A DNA stretch of 64,000 nt from Axinella damicornis (Eukaryota > Porifera > Demospongiae > Axinellida > Axinellidae): the NCBI GenBank assembly GCA_963931865.1, contig OZ007514.1, forward strand, positions 11,023,478 to 11,087,477, given 5' to 3'. Of the stretch, positions 44,901-57,300 are shown piece after piece. The first letter of the stretch is position 1. Each line of letters starts with the position of its first letter. The notes below the pieces were generated by a model that saw only the letters and a program-made list of their open reading frames with translations, was not told the origin of the DNA and searched no databases. A program made the position numbers and the translations under genes.

Positions 44901-47765
44901 ATCTAAATCTAAACTCCATGAAAACTATATATTTGGGTGGTTCAAGTAAAAAATTGATATTCATTTTCCAGTCAATTAAGGTGGGTGTGGCTTTCTGTCT
45001 TTGTGCACTGGTGATATATGCAAGCTAACATTAATACATATTCAAGTTAACTACGTAGCTGCACATTCACAGGTGAGGACAGCCATTTGTATTCCTTTGT
45101 CTGTGAGGATATAAAAATTTATTTCAAAAACATAAGGTACCGTTTTTACTTCACATACGTATCGGATTGGGCAAACACTGTAACCGTCAGAGCTGCTCTG
45201 TGTCCACACCGTCCGCTCTCCCATTCCAGTCCGTGGAGGGAACACTTGAAGGTTTGTGTTTGCCTTTGTCAGTGATTCCGCTACTTAGAGGAGTGCCTGT
45301 AGGTGTGGTCTATTGAATATTCAAGAGTGAAGTGTTCCCACCACGGACTTGAACAGATGAGCAGACGGCTGGTGCGATCATGGAACGACTTAGACGATGG
45401 CGGTGCCTGTCCAGTACCGTATTTACATGTAATTTTCCCTGTGATTGTTACATTATGTTTTCTATCGCAGAATGGATGATTGGTGTTGGCGTGGCAGTTG
45501 CTGTGGTTCTAATTATCGCAGTTGCAATTGTGTGCCTATTGATCTTCATCAAGAAAAAGCAGAAGAGTGGACAATTCAACAGGTGACTCACATGCAGTGT
45601 ACAGTACATCCTCTTCGTTGTCTTCAAATCGTTGTTAAAATTTAATAACAGCTTTTGTGAGAGGAGGCGAGAGATAGTATAAGTATGAATCACCGTGCAA
45701 AATGTTTACAACCTAAAGTTGATAACTGACTTAGCCTTATTCCAAGTGCAGCCAAAAATGTTACGGGCCTGGGAACGAGGATACATAACTACTGAACTTA
45801 AGCATTTTGTATTTCCACTTGTGCTTCGTACTACTACTACTCAGTCAAAGGCATATGCTGCATGGTATAATTATGGTGAATATGAGCTGCTTGTCATGGG
45901 AGAGTCATTAGAAGGCACATGAACACAGGCTACACGATTGACCAACACTTCTCCTATGTCAAACAAGTGCTGCTAAAGGCTACAGTTATTAGACTTGTCT
46001 CCAGACCGTGCATATGAGGGTCTGGGAATGAGACCTACAGTTACTTACAACGTATACAGCCAAATATCTACAGCCAGCCAGTTTTTCATAGATAGCTACC
46101 TCTGCTCTACTGATCAACCCTTGTATATAAACCTGTACCAGACGAAAGCATAGAGCGTGCAGTTTAATGGTGATTGAACTGTAGTGCATATCATTGTGAA
46201 TGAAATTTACATCTCTCTTTCGTAGGCCCAAACTACTGCGTGATAACAAAGTAAGTGCTGACAATTTGTCAATTGGATTTATAGCAGGGCCAGAGGAAGC
46301 ACTCTGGGCATGGCAGGAATAATAATTTAGATTTCTTTGTAATGCAGGAAGTTAAGATAATCATTCTGGTGCCGAGCAGCTTTCTGCAAGGGGTCTGGAG
46401 AGCTCTTGCCTCCCTCATGGCCTTAGTTCATGTTAGCGTGCAGAACAGTTCTCTCTTCAGAAGTTTCACAAGCTATCACCTCCCTCTGCATCTGCATCAG
46501 TCCAGTGTAGCAGCTGCAGCTATATAGCATCGTTGCTTCGATGCAATAACAATCTTGTTTATCTTGTGCTGACTCTGTAAGTCTGGAAGAAGATTCCACG
46601 CTCTATAGATGACATGAAATTGAGATTACAGTTAAGTATTAGGTCTTGCACGCCATTCGCCCACTGAATCCTTACTCACAGACACAGGAGAAACTGTTTA
46701 TTGTATTGATACACGTGCATGAAGCTGAGAAAGTAGGCACAGAAGCAGAAAGCATGTAGTGGCAGTATCTACAGTGCAAAAGTTATATTTGCTAAGAAAC
46801 TCCTTAACGACTGAGAATGCTGGCAAAAATTTTCTCTCTTCATGCAGTTTCTCAGTTGCTTCGCAGCCTCTACATGTGGAGTGTGTGGAGGTACATAGCA
46901 CCTCCTAGGTGCTACGCTCTTTCAGCACTATGGCCGCAACAATTACAAAACGCTTCCCACGATCCTTTCCAGTGAATTTTCCCTACAGTTAGACAATAAT
47001 TTTCTCTGAGTCTGAAATGCTAATGATATTGCACCTTCAATGATTTTGTTTCTTCTCGTGCAGATAGATGACAGTTTTTGTCCAGTTTCGGAATCACTGA
47101 TGCATAGTAGACGGATATCAGAATCGAGGGATACCGTTCTTTGCCCACTCAACAAGTACGATCATTTGGAGAATGAAAACACTTCCAGAGGTTACGTACG
47201 ACTTTCTTCTCCAGATGATATCGACGATGAAATGGATGACACATCTTTCATTGGCACTGTCAGCCAGCCTACGAATCCAAACATACTTGTGCCTCCAGAT
47301 GAACACCGTGGGTCTGCTAATGTTACAAATATGAATGTTCTTGTGGAAACTCAGTGGACTGCAGACGGGGAGGGGGGTGAGGTGCTGTGGACTGCAGAGG
47401 GGGAGGGTGGTGAGGTGCCGGTGGCAACAGGGACAGTGAAGGAGGCGCCCCAAACAGACAAGCAGGAGGAGGAGAGAAGAAAAGAGACTTCCAACGACGA
47501 ACCAAATTACAATAAAGTGGACAATGATACATATGAGTCACTTGAATCCAAAATGCCACAGGATGAATTTCCTACCAATGAATTAGACCCCACTTCCTCC
47601 GATAATGATCTCTCTATGTCGTTCTATACATATGGTTTCTACCCGCATTCTGCACGGGCCAACACTTCCACAACCAGTGGGTACATTAGTGACCCCAACG
47701 CAATGTGGAATGGAAATGCTATTCTTCTGAGCACAGCACAAGAAAGTAAGGAGTCCGAAGTGTAA
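41928..47765 (+). CDS. Type I receptor-like protein C2 (unit 2 copy)
   Basis: Exons: 41928-42045, 42211-42344, 42674-42851, 43523-43663, 45471-45582, 46226-46250, 47064-47765; 1410 nt, 469 aa. All splice sites and phases match C1. The architecture is identical: signal peptide, two-exon ectodomain, stalk, TM (VAVAVVLIIAVAIVCLLIFI) with a more basic stop-transfer (KKKQKS), and an acidic tail with YESLE and SGYISD. Differences from C1 are substitutions and in-frame indels only (PVSESL for PVESL; two residues lost at DDTSFIG; AQESKESEV end). Such in-frame-only change, beside a dead neighbour, hints at retained coding constraint. Intron 4 is longer here because of 44500-45155. Confidence 0.8.
44500..45155. 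other. Unit-2-only segment in receptor intron 4
   Basis: It is absent from unit 1, where MITE B is intact at the same place. In unit 2 the MITE left end is lost and this sequence, with no recognised element ends, takes its place. No gene is seen in it. Confidence 0.5.
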
Positions 47766-48325
47766 TCTCTGTACAGAGCTGTTGTGTGTATATTCATCCA
47801 GATTTTTCAATGTGATTGTGAATGTACAGTTTGTTTACCTTCAATGTGAATATAATTGCATGCTGTTTGAAGTTAAGTAGCCATGTGTTTGGCACCCGTA
47901 TTCATTATACTTTCAAGTTGGCTAGCAACCCACGTACAATTGTAAACACGGCAATTTTTTTTTTTTAATGCATTAATGAGCCATAATTGTTTGCACGCAG
48001 ATCAGCAGTGGGAATTGTCCAAAAGGCAAAGAAGGGAGCCTGGCTGAACGCCCACTCAAACACTACCTAATTAAGTAGAATAATTATACTTCCGGTGAAA
48101 CAAAAAGCCCCGCCTCTACCAGCATGGAGCTGTGTCAATGCTAATCTGAACGCTAAATTACCTGCAATGTAGGACTCCACCGGTGCTGCAGTGTGGCAGT
48201 GGACGGAAGTTTTGTTTCACGAGGGGGAGACCGAAAGAGATTAAATAGCCGCATGAGTCTTCCAGGAGTCAAATCGACTAACAGTTGTATTCGGATCAGC
48301 TGGACTGGTATCCGGACCCTGCAGC

Positions 48326-51300
48326 ATGTGTGAATGTGGCCGCCTGTTCTCCTCGGCTCTTCTGACTGCTCTAGTTATCATGTCAGGAGAGGTGAAAGGG
48401 GTGTCGGTCGATTGTGACAGGGATGTGACAAGTGGCTGTAAGTTATCAGCTGATTTCATAGCTCTGCAATGGTAGCTAGCAGTTGCGAGGTGAAACGTTG
48501 GAGGGAGGAGCTTGGTGGTCACAGTTGCATTCTGATAACCCCCTCGATATTTTACTCTTGCATGAATGCAAATTTATGCAAAACATACTTCTGTGATAAG
48601 ATACATCTGACTGTGCATGTATCCTCTGCTTTATGCTTCATGATCAGCTGGCGGTGGGGTGCTTGTGCAAGCCGCCTGCTACCCAAACGGGACAGTGAGC
48701 TACAGCTGGAATTCAGATCCAAGCACGTGGCATTTGTTGGTGGAGTACCAGTGCTACAATAATGGTAGCACCCACGAGCAAACGGTGAGCTTACATGTAC
48801 TTATTACTGCAGTGCTTTGCAGTATCTCATGCAGTCATAAACCCATCACAGGAGAAACCACTTGAAGATACGGACTAGACGGGCACCTTAACCATCAGAG
48901 CTTCTCCGTATCCACACTGTGCGCATGCGCATCGAGTCTGTGGTGGGACCATTTGAAGTTTCGTACTTGGCTTTTTCAGCGATTCTCCTGTGTAGAGGAA
49001 TGCCCATAGGTGTGGTCTATGCAGGAAGTAGCGTAGTATACTCAGAAGTTGAAGTGGTCCCACTGTGGACTCAAACAGCGTGTGGACGGTGCAATCACAG
49101 AGCAACTTTGACGACGATGACGGGGCCCGTCCATTCCCATATCTACAACTAGTTTCTCCTGTGCATTGACAAGCACGAGTACTGCACAAGATGGTGCCGC
49201 ACAGCTACTGTGTAAGCTAAGTGTGGCGTTGCCTGCCATAAAATATGGATCCTATTTTCTGTTCGGTGTGGTTGTGGAGTTCACCATTTTTGTCTTTCTG
49301 CATAGCCGTCATTGCTCGCTTCGACAGTTGTTGGCAATGTGCTTTAATTTGGTCAAGCAATCTGTTGCAGGTTGTGTAGCTCTGTGTTCTGCATCAAGGT
49401 GAAACTGAAACATCATCAGGCTGTGAGTAGGGTGGCCATTGAGGATCACCCACCCACTGGGAGTTTGCATCAAGTTACAAATGGAGGTGCAGTCCACCTC
49501 TTGTTGCAATGGGATAGTCTTAATACAGCGTGCTCTGCTTGAATATTTTCGGGCGGCCACCTGGCTGACCCCTAGAGTGCCTTGGGCTGAAGCCATGTGC
49601 TGAAGCCATGTGCTGTAGCCTGCTGCAATTATAACTGTGGGTGGAATCAAACTGAATTTAGTCTTGGGTGCAGCTGATCTGGCGGTGATATCCCAAAAGT
49701 GGGTGTAATTGTAGCGTGGCAGCTTGCTTTACTGCACCTGTGAATTGTGTTATCTGGTGAGAAAGGGACAGCCCAATTTCAAGTGGATTGTTTCAGGCTT
49801 GGTGTTAGCCTGGTTCCCAGGCCTCCACACCCAGCTTTTGCGCTTGCAGTACGAAAAGCAGGGGGAAGGCCTGGTAGATTTTGTCACGTGATATGTGCCG
49901 CTGCTGACGTCACGAATTCCGTTAATACGCAATTCTGTTCATGGTATTCAACTTGCTATCACCTGTTCCAGAGATGCTGCAGAGAGCAGACAAACTCTAG
50001 ATGAGAGGAAGGTCCTACCTGTACAACATACCTCGATTTGAAACAAAGCCACTGCATGAGAGCTGTAATACAATGGTTATAACTTGGAAGCGCTTTCACT
50101 CCGTGCAGTGAGTGAGCCATCACTCTGGAAAGTACAACACTTGCACTACTTCGAAGGTAAGACTTCTAGCTCGGTATGGCTCTCTTCGGTCTTCATGCTA
50201 CTGTACTGGTCTTGAACGGACGTCGCGTATCACATGACGAGATCTACCAGGCCTTCCTCCCGTGTACTGCAAACGTTGGGCATGGAGGCCTGGGAACGAG
50301 GCTGAGGTCAAACGTTGGGCATGGAGGCCTGGGAACGAGGCTGAGGTCAAACGATGGGCATGGAGGCCTGGGAACGAGGCTGAGGTCAATCTTTGGGCGT
50401 GGAGGCCTGGGAACGAGGCTGAGGTCAAACGTTGGGCGTGGAGGCCTGGGAACGAGGCTGAGGTCAAATGTTGGGCGTGGAGGCCTGGGAACAGGCTGAG
50501 GTCAAACGTTGGGCATGGAGGCCTGGGAACAGGCTGAGGTCAAGGTGTACTCAAATGAGCTTACTGCTCCATGAATATACTTACCAGAACATACCAGTGA
50601 TGTTATCAGGACTATGAATGCCTCATTCCCAGGAGGGTTTATCCCTTGTTCAGGCACAAGTCAAACTCTGTGTCGTTAATCAGGAAAACTAGCTTTTCAA
50701 GCTTGAATGTGTCATGCATAGCTCTCCATCACTGCACATCTGCCATCCCTGTCACCTGCTCACCCCACTGAATCATGTTCTGGTATATGCACATGAATTG
50801 TCTGCAAGTGCATGGGCGTAGCTAGCATTGAGGCAGAGGAGGCAGTGGCCTCCTCGCTTTTCTGAATAATGACGCGTGCGTCCGGAGTCCTAGATCTTCG
50901 CACACTCCGTGTATGATGTGCGTTCGATCTGATGGCAGTGACAGGAGCTAGGCTGACCATGAGCCAGCGTATATACTCTTAATGTGGATAGTGCTGCAAG
51001 TCTGGGACAGTCAGGGCGCCGGCATATTGCTGTAGCATTTCGAAAGCGACTGTTTGCGCGCACTGCGGAAGTAACTCATGAATAGTTCAAAAATGTTTCG
51101 CTTCGCACGCGCTGAGAACTCCATGCCTCCTCGATTTCCAAATCCTAGCTATGCCCCGAAAGTGCATCTAAAACATACACATGTAAGGCTCATACTACCC
51201 TCCACACATATTACCCTTGCACACACACACAGTGCGGAAACAAACACTCTCCTCCACCCATACGCACCCTTACACACACTGTGCACACACAGTGCCCACA

Positions 51301-54300
51301 CTAATACTCACTCCCCCCTACACACGTCTCATCATTGCACGCATGACATGCACAACAGCCAGACCCAGTCAGAGCCAGACAGTTGTCGTGGTCAGACCAT
51401 GACAGTGGTGATGATACGTTCAGTGTACTGCCGTGGGAGGAGGGAACATCATGCGTATTCTCAGGCTGCTATGATGACAGTGTGGAGAGGGGATTCCCCA
51501 CTTACCGGATACCGGACACTACCTGCACAGTAGTCACAAGTGAGGATAATCAGACAGTTAGTTATCGAGCTGGAACCAAGCCATAGGAAAACAACTAAAC
51601 TGCACCTGATTGTATGGTTACCATGGCTACTGCACCTGATTGGATGGTTACCATGGCTCCTTGTGGTGCTGTGCAGAAATATGCTTTACCTTCTTCCAGG
51701 AGGGAGAGGAATTATGTAGCGCACCATGACGATCGATTGTTCATATGTACGCAATGCTTGAATGTTTGTATGTATGTTTGACATGTGTGTACTAGCTTTG
51801 TTAAACATGGGCACTGGCATTACATTTTGCTTTATTTGTTTTCCCATGCTGAATTGCGCTAAGAGTTCCATGGATACAATGCTGTGTACGTTCTGCCAGA
51901 CTTCACAAAATAGAGAGCAAAGATTAATGAGCAAGTCACACTACGGATTAAGTGTGCCATCTGTGTCCAACGATTACACATCATGGTTCCTACGTATGTT
52001 AGCAAGGATCACCAAGATTAATCATCTTCCTTGAATGTTATACTGTAGTGGCTATGTATAGTCCGCCAGCCAAGCAATGCATGTCTGTACATGTACTTCA
52101 TGAGTGCATCTGTCATGCTTTATTATCTGTTTTGCGTACATGCATGTGTGTGACGTGTTTGACTTCATGCTGTTCATTAGTTTGGTAACTTCTTGGCTGT
52201 TGGGAATGAGTATGATGCCTGTTTGTCAGTTCAGTTTACGATAGCTGTTCCAAAATGTAGAGCTGTGTATTATGGTAACATTGACGCTGTCTCATAGGGA
52301 GGGAGATGTGATTAGTGGAGTTAAGCCCCTTAATTAGTGGACTTCTGATCTCCTATACGTAATGGCTCCTGTCAACGTTTGCATTTCGCAAGTGTATTGG
52401 TGTGACCCTCTCAGCATAATCCACCCATTCACTGTATTTTGTCGAAACTGAGCACAATCAGAGAGCATGTTTAGTGCTGTACTTCTATTTTTGAACTAGT
52501 TTTGCCACACCATCTAACATGCATAACATGCATGCAAGTATGCGTACAGTAATTGTTGCAAGTCGAATGCCCTACACAGCTTCAGTCCATGTGATGGGCA
52601 ATGCATGCGACTTTGCTTTGCGTGCATGCGACTTTGCTTTGCGTGCATGTGACATAAATTTGCTTTGCGTGCATGTGACATTCGCTTTGCGTGCATGTGA
52701 CATTGCTTTGCGTGCATGTGAGATTTGCTTTGCGTGCATGTGACATTTGCTTTGCATGCATGTGACATTGCTTTGCGTGCATGTGACATTGCTTTGCGTG
52801 CATGTGTGTGACGTGGTTTGCATTCAGCAAACCACTGTTTCCCATGCTCTTTCAGTTGTTAATTTTGAAATCATTGGTAACTTGTTTTCTTTTGGGAATG
52901 AGTTATGATTGCCTTTTTTATTTCAATTTAATAGCTGTTTCAAAATGTAGAGGTGTGGGTATAGTGACATTGACACTGTCTCACAGGAAGGGAGGTGTGG
53001 TCTCACAGGGGGTGTGGTCGGCGTGGGAAGACTCCTAATGGACTCAATATGTCAGCATAATAGTCAGCAGAGTGTCGTAAAATTGAGCAAGCATACCAGA
53101 GACTGCATGAGCCTGACATTATTCATTCCCAGACCCTTCCAGCTTCGGTCACTTGCATACTGTTAAGCGGGCGAAGGCCGGGTAAATTTCCTCACGTACG
53201 TGACGTCAGGGTTGAAAGACTGGTAGAATGACTTGAAACTAACGTGGGCAGAGTGGCAGCAAGAAGAGCAAACTGTCATACACACTGAGCATTGAATGTG
53301 TAGATTGTTGAACAAGAGGCAAAATGTAGCATCTTCACTCTGACAATTTTACCACTAATAATATGTAAGGTCACTTTCAGAGTAGCGGAACTCATGTTCC
53401 AATATTCATGAAGTGTTAGTGTCTATACTGTGTGTATTTGGGGCATGTGTTGCATAACAACATGGGGACTTGTTAAGTGTTGCCATAACAACATGTGCTG
53501 AGATCCTCCCTCTGATAGTTTTATTTAATAACCTTCACTACCACCTGAAAGTTGTTTTATGTTCCCAACAGCTGTAGTCTGCTAATCAAAACTGTTGTGA
53601 TAACATTCTTGCTGTGGTAGAAGCAGAAAATCTTCCACTGTAAACAATAAATTGTAGCTAATTTTCAGAGATATATGAATTTTAAAATAGCAAAAATTGG
53701 AGTGGAAAAGGACTGTGCTCCTAACTGTACCATACACACTGGCTTATCTTCACCATCACCACCCCCTTCCACCTGTAGAGCAATGAATAGCTTTCTTATC
53801 CTGAATTGAACTCTCAGCTTTCAGACATGGATATCACTGTACAATGAAGTATGTTTAACCTCCAATACAGCGTCACTATCATACAGTGCATCTCTCCACT
53901 TCTCTCCATTCAGTTATGACATCATCTTCAGCTTTGATCATGAGCAGCTCCCCGGGCCCACACATGGCTTCATCCCAGCCCTTGCTGCCTACCCCCACAA
54001 CATTGCCACCCCCCTCACCGACGACCCGATCACTGTCCCGAATGCAACTAGAGACATCCACTACTGTACAGCCAGACTCAGGGAACCAAGGTTAGTTATT
54101 ATCCACATTCCCGAGCCCCGTCATCTCAGCTACAATAAGGACAGTCTACGAAAAGCGAATACTTGCTGATAATTAGAAAATGCGGTATATTCGCCATGAC
54201 GTCATAGAAAAACAACGCTCGAGCGCAGTGGAGCGCTCGCACGTTTAACGCGCTCGAAGGACAAGAACGACGGAAAGAAGTGTTCGCTGTGGATCTACAG

Positions 54301-57300
54301 CTGGCAGTAAGTGAAGCGTTGTGTGTTGGTCGATCGTGCGCACTGGACTCACAGTGGCAGCTGTCTCTTAATATGCGGAATATATCCGGAAATAATAATC
54401 CGTATTGTTAACAATGGCTACGTATTGAGCGCTCAAGCCCAGGAAAGTGATCCGTTATGCTATACAGTTTGCGCGTCCTTAACTGGTCTGACCTACCCAG
54501 CCACAGTCTGCTCGGTCACCTCAGGTAGGATCTGTCTTGGAAATTTTGATACAACGCGGTAGACAGAAGATATTAGCTAGTTTATGGTCAAAACAAGCTT
54601 ATTTTATTGCAACGGTTGTACAAAAGCTGTTATAAAATACCAAGCATTAACCAGTTAACATTTTCCAAGACTGAACCATTTACACAGACAAACAAGCTGT
54701 TGAAAACAACTGTTAGACACCTATATCAATCTTCAAACTGTACAGCATAATGGCAAGAAAATAGGACCATCAAGACAGCTTTTTGAATGTAAACAGGAAG
54801 TAACACCTCCATTCAGTGACGTCATAATCATATTTATTGTTTACTCCATTTCATGAGCTTTCCAATGGTACCAAGTTTCACTTGTTCCACTCCCACTTTC
54901 ACCTTCAAATACCTGTGTAAGCAAAGCTGTGCAAATATCATGTCTGAAAAACATTTCCCCTGTCCTTATTATACTTGAGATCTCCTTAACTTGGTTGCAT
55001 GATAGTACGGACAGGAAAACTAGCATGACTGCATGGGCACCGTCATTGCCAGAGTTGCTCCATGATTCAGTTTCTGCTCGCCCGTTTGAGTCTGTGTTGG
55101 GAGCAAGGGCTGGGATGAAGATCTGGAAGCCATGTGTGGGCCTTCCAGATCATCCCAGCCCTTGCTGCCTACCCCCACAACATTGCCTCCCCCCTCACCG
55201 ACCCCCACAACATTGCCACCCCCCTCACTGACCCCCACAACATTGCCACCCCCCCTCACCGACCCCCACAACATTGCCACCCCCCTCACCGACCCCCACA
55301 ACATTGCCACCCCCCTCACTGACCCCCGCAACATTGCCACCCCCCTCATCGACGACCCGATCATAGAGAACCAGGATATGACTGGTTAGTTATTATCCAC
55401 TTTCCCAAGCCCCGTCATCTCCTCAACTTGATTGCGTGATAGTACAGACAGGAGAAACTAGCTGTAGATACGGGACTGGACGGGCACCGTCGTCATCAAA
55501 GTTGTTCCGTGATTGCAACGTACACACGCTATTTGAGTCCGTTGTGGGACCACCTCAACTTCTGAGTATTACGTTATTTCCGTCCCTCCCAGCAGTACTA
55601 TTTCCATCTAGCGTTCAAGTCAGGATACGTGTTAATATATTGTTCCCTCTATTGTGCCCATTATAATTATGACAGCTAGAAACATGGGGCAAACTGTAGC
55701 TGCAAGATTGATAACCGAGTCTGAAGGCAATGGCTGAGCAAACGACAATGCAGTAAGCATTACAAGTAGCTTCGCTCGCTTTGGCTACTGCCCCCTCATT
55801 TGCCATTTTGAGCATCCCTCTCAATGTTGGCATTTGACTGACCCCCTTGCACAACTGGAAATAAAAAGTGTTGTATCTTGCTTTATGCACGTTCTATGTA
55901 ATGCCCCAAGTTGAGTGCACTTTAGAGAGTGCAACTACTAGTACTAGCTCCTTCAGTTGAGTAGCCCTCCCTCCCTAGCCTCGTTCCCAGTTGCTTGCAG
56001 TTCATGCAACTGAAAGCGGCGTGCAGGCCTGGGAATGAGGCTACTCCCTCCCTACTGTATATTCACACTAGCCCCAGTTGAGCAGCTTGTGTTCCACACT
56101 AGCCCCTCCGCCTTCAGCTGAGCAGCCCTCCCTGCTTTATATATAGCCACACTAGCCCCTCCCCCTTCAGCTGAGCAGCCCTCCCTGCTTTATAGCCACA
56201 CTAGCCCCTCCCCCTTCAGCTGAGCTGCCCTCCCTGCTTTATAGCCACACTAGCCCCTCCCCCTTCAGCTGAGCAGCCCTCCCTGCTTTATAGCCACACT
56301 AGCCCCTCCCCCTTCAGCTGAGCTGCCCTCCCTGCTTTATAGCCACACTAGCCCCTCCCCCTTCAGCCGAGCAGCCCTCCCTGCTTTATAGCCACACTAG
56401 CCCCTCCCCCTTCAGCCGAGCAGCCCTCCCTGCTTTATAGCCACACTAGCCCCTCCCCCTTCAGCTGAGCAGCCCTCCCTGCTTTATATATAGCCACACT
56501 AGCCCCTCCCCCTTCAGCTGAGCAGCCCTCCCTGCTTTATAGCCACACTAGCCCCTCCCCCTTCAGCTGAGCTGCCCTCCCTGCTTTATAGCCACACTAG
56601 CCCCTCCCCCTTCAGCTGAGCAGCCCTCCCTGCTTTATAGCCACACTAGCTCCTCCCCCTTCAGTTGAGCAGCCCTCCCTACTGTGTATCCACACTAGCC
56701 CCTCCCCCTTCAGCTGAGCAGCACTCCCTGCTTTATAGCCACACTAGCCCCTCCCCCTTCAGTTGAGCAGCCCTCCCTGCTTTATAGCCACACTAGGCCC
56801 TCCACCTTCAGCTGAGCAGCACTCCCTACTGTATATCCACACTAGCCCCTCCCCCTTCAGCTGAGCAGCACTCCTACTGTATATCCACACTAGCCCCTCC
56901 CCCTTCAGCTGAGCAGCCCTCCCTACTGTGTATCCACACTAGCCCCTCCCCCTTCAGTTGAGCAGCCCTCCCTACTGTATCCACACTAGCCCCTCCCCCT
57001 TCAGTTGAGCAGCCCTCCCTACTGTGTATCCACACTAGCCCCTCCCCCTTCAGCTGAGCAGCCCTCCCTACTGTGTATCCACACTACTCACGTATAGTAA
57101 GGCATGGCTGAATAAATTGGTCAAATCCGGAGAGATTACGGAAAAGTGTAATTGATACACGGAAGCTACCTCGCGGTTGCGATGTGAGTTAGCTTAGTCC
57201 AGCGTTTGTGTCATCCACAGATGAAACTGTGAGGATGTGACCGCTTCTTTGTACGCATAGTAGATGGGTAGTTCGGGGCAAAACAAAGTAGCCTCCATCC

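Larger units (their letters stand above)
36856..49661. repeat. Tandem segmental duplication, unit 2 (12.8 kb)
   Basis: Direct copy of 24329-36855. The junction reads GAATTTAG/GACCAACTGG. The parental left side is GGAGTAAG/GACCAAC at 24329 and the parental right side GAATTTAG/TCTTGGG at 49661. They share only AG at the break, although TGGGTGCAG occurs a few bases downstream in both. Confidence 0.93.

Noticed and set aside
50176..50537. CRISPR-like or protein-coding repeat array
   Set aside because: There are no unique spacers; it is a head-to-tail 39-bp satellite of a MITE end, and all frames are open because 39 is divisible by three.
52514..52845. Repetitive open frames on both strands
   Set aside because: By-products of the GCTTTGCGTGCATGTGACAT satellite; no start context or splice sites.
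54929..55364. Repetitive open frames around the stalk duplicate
   Set aside because: Minisatellite frames; only the frame in register with the exon 4 homology and its donor was kept, as a probable dead exon.
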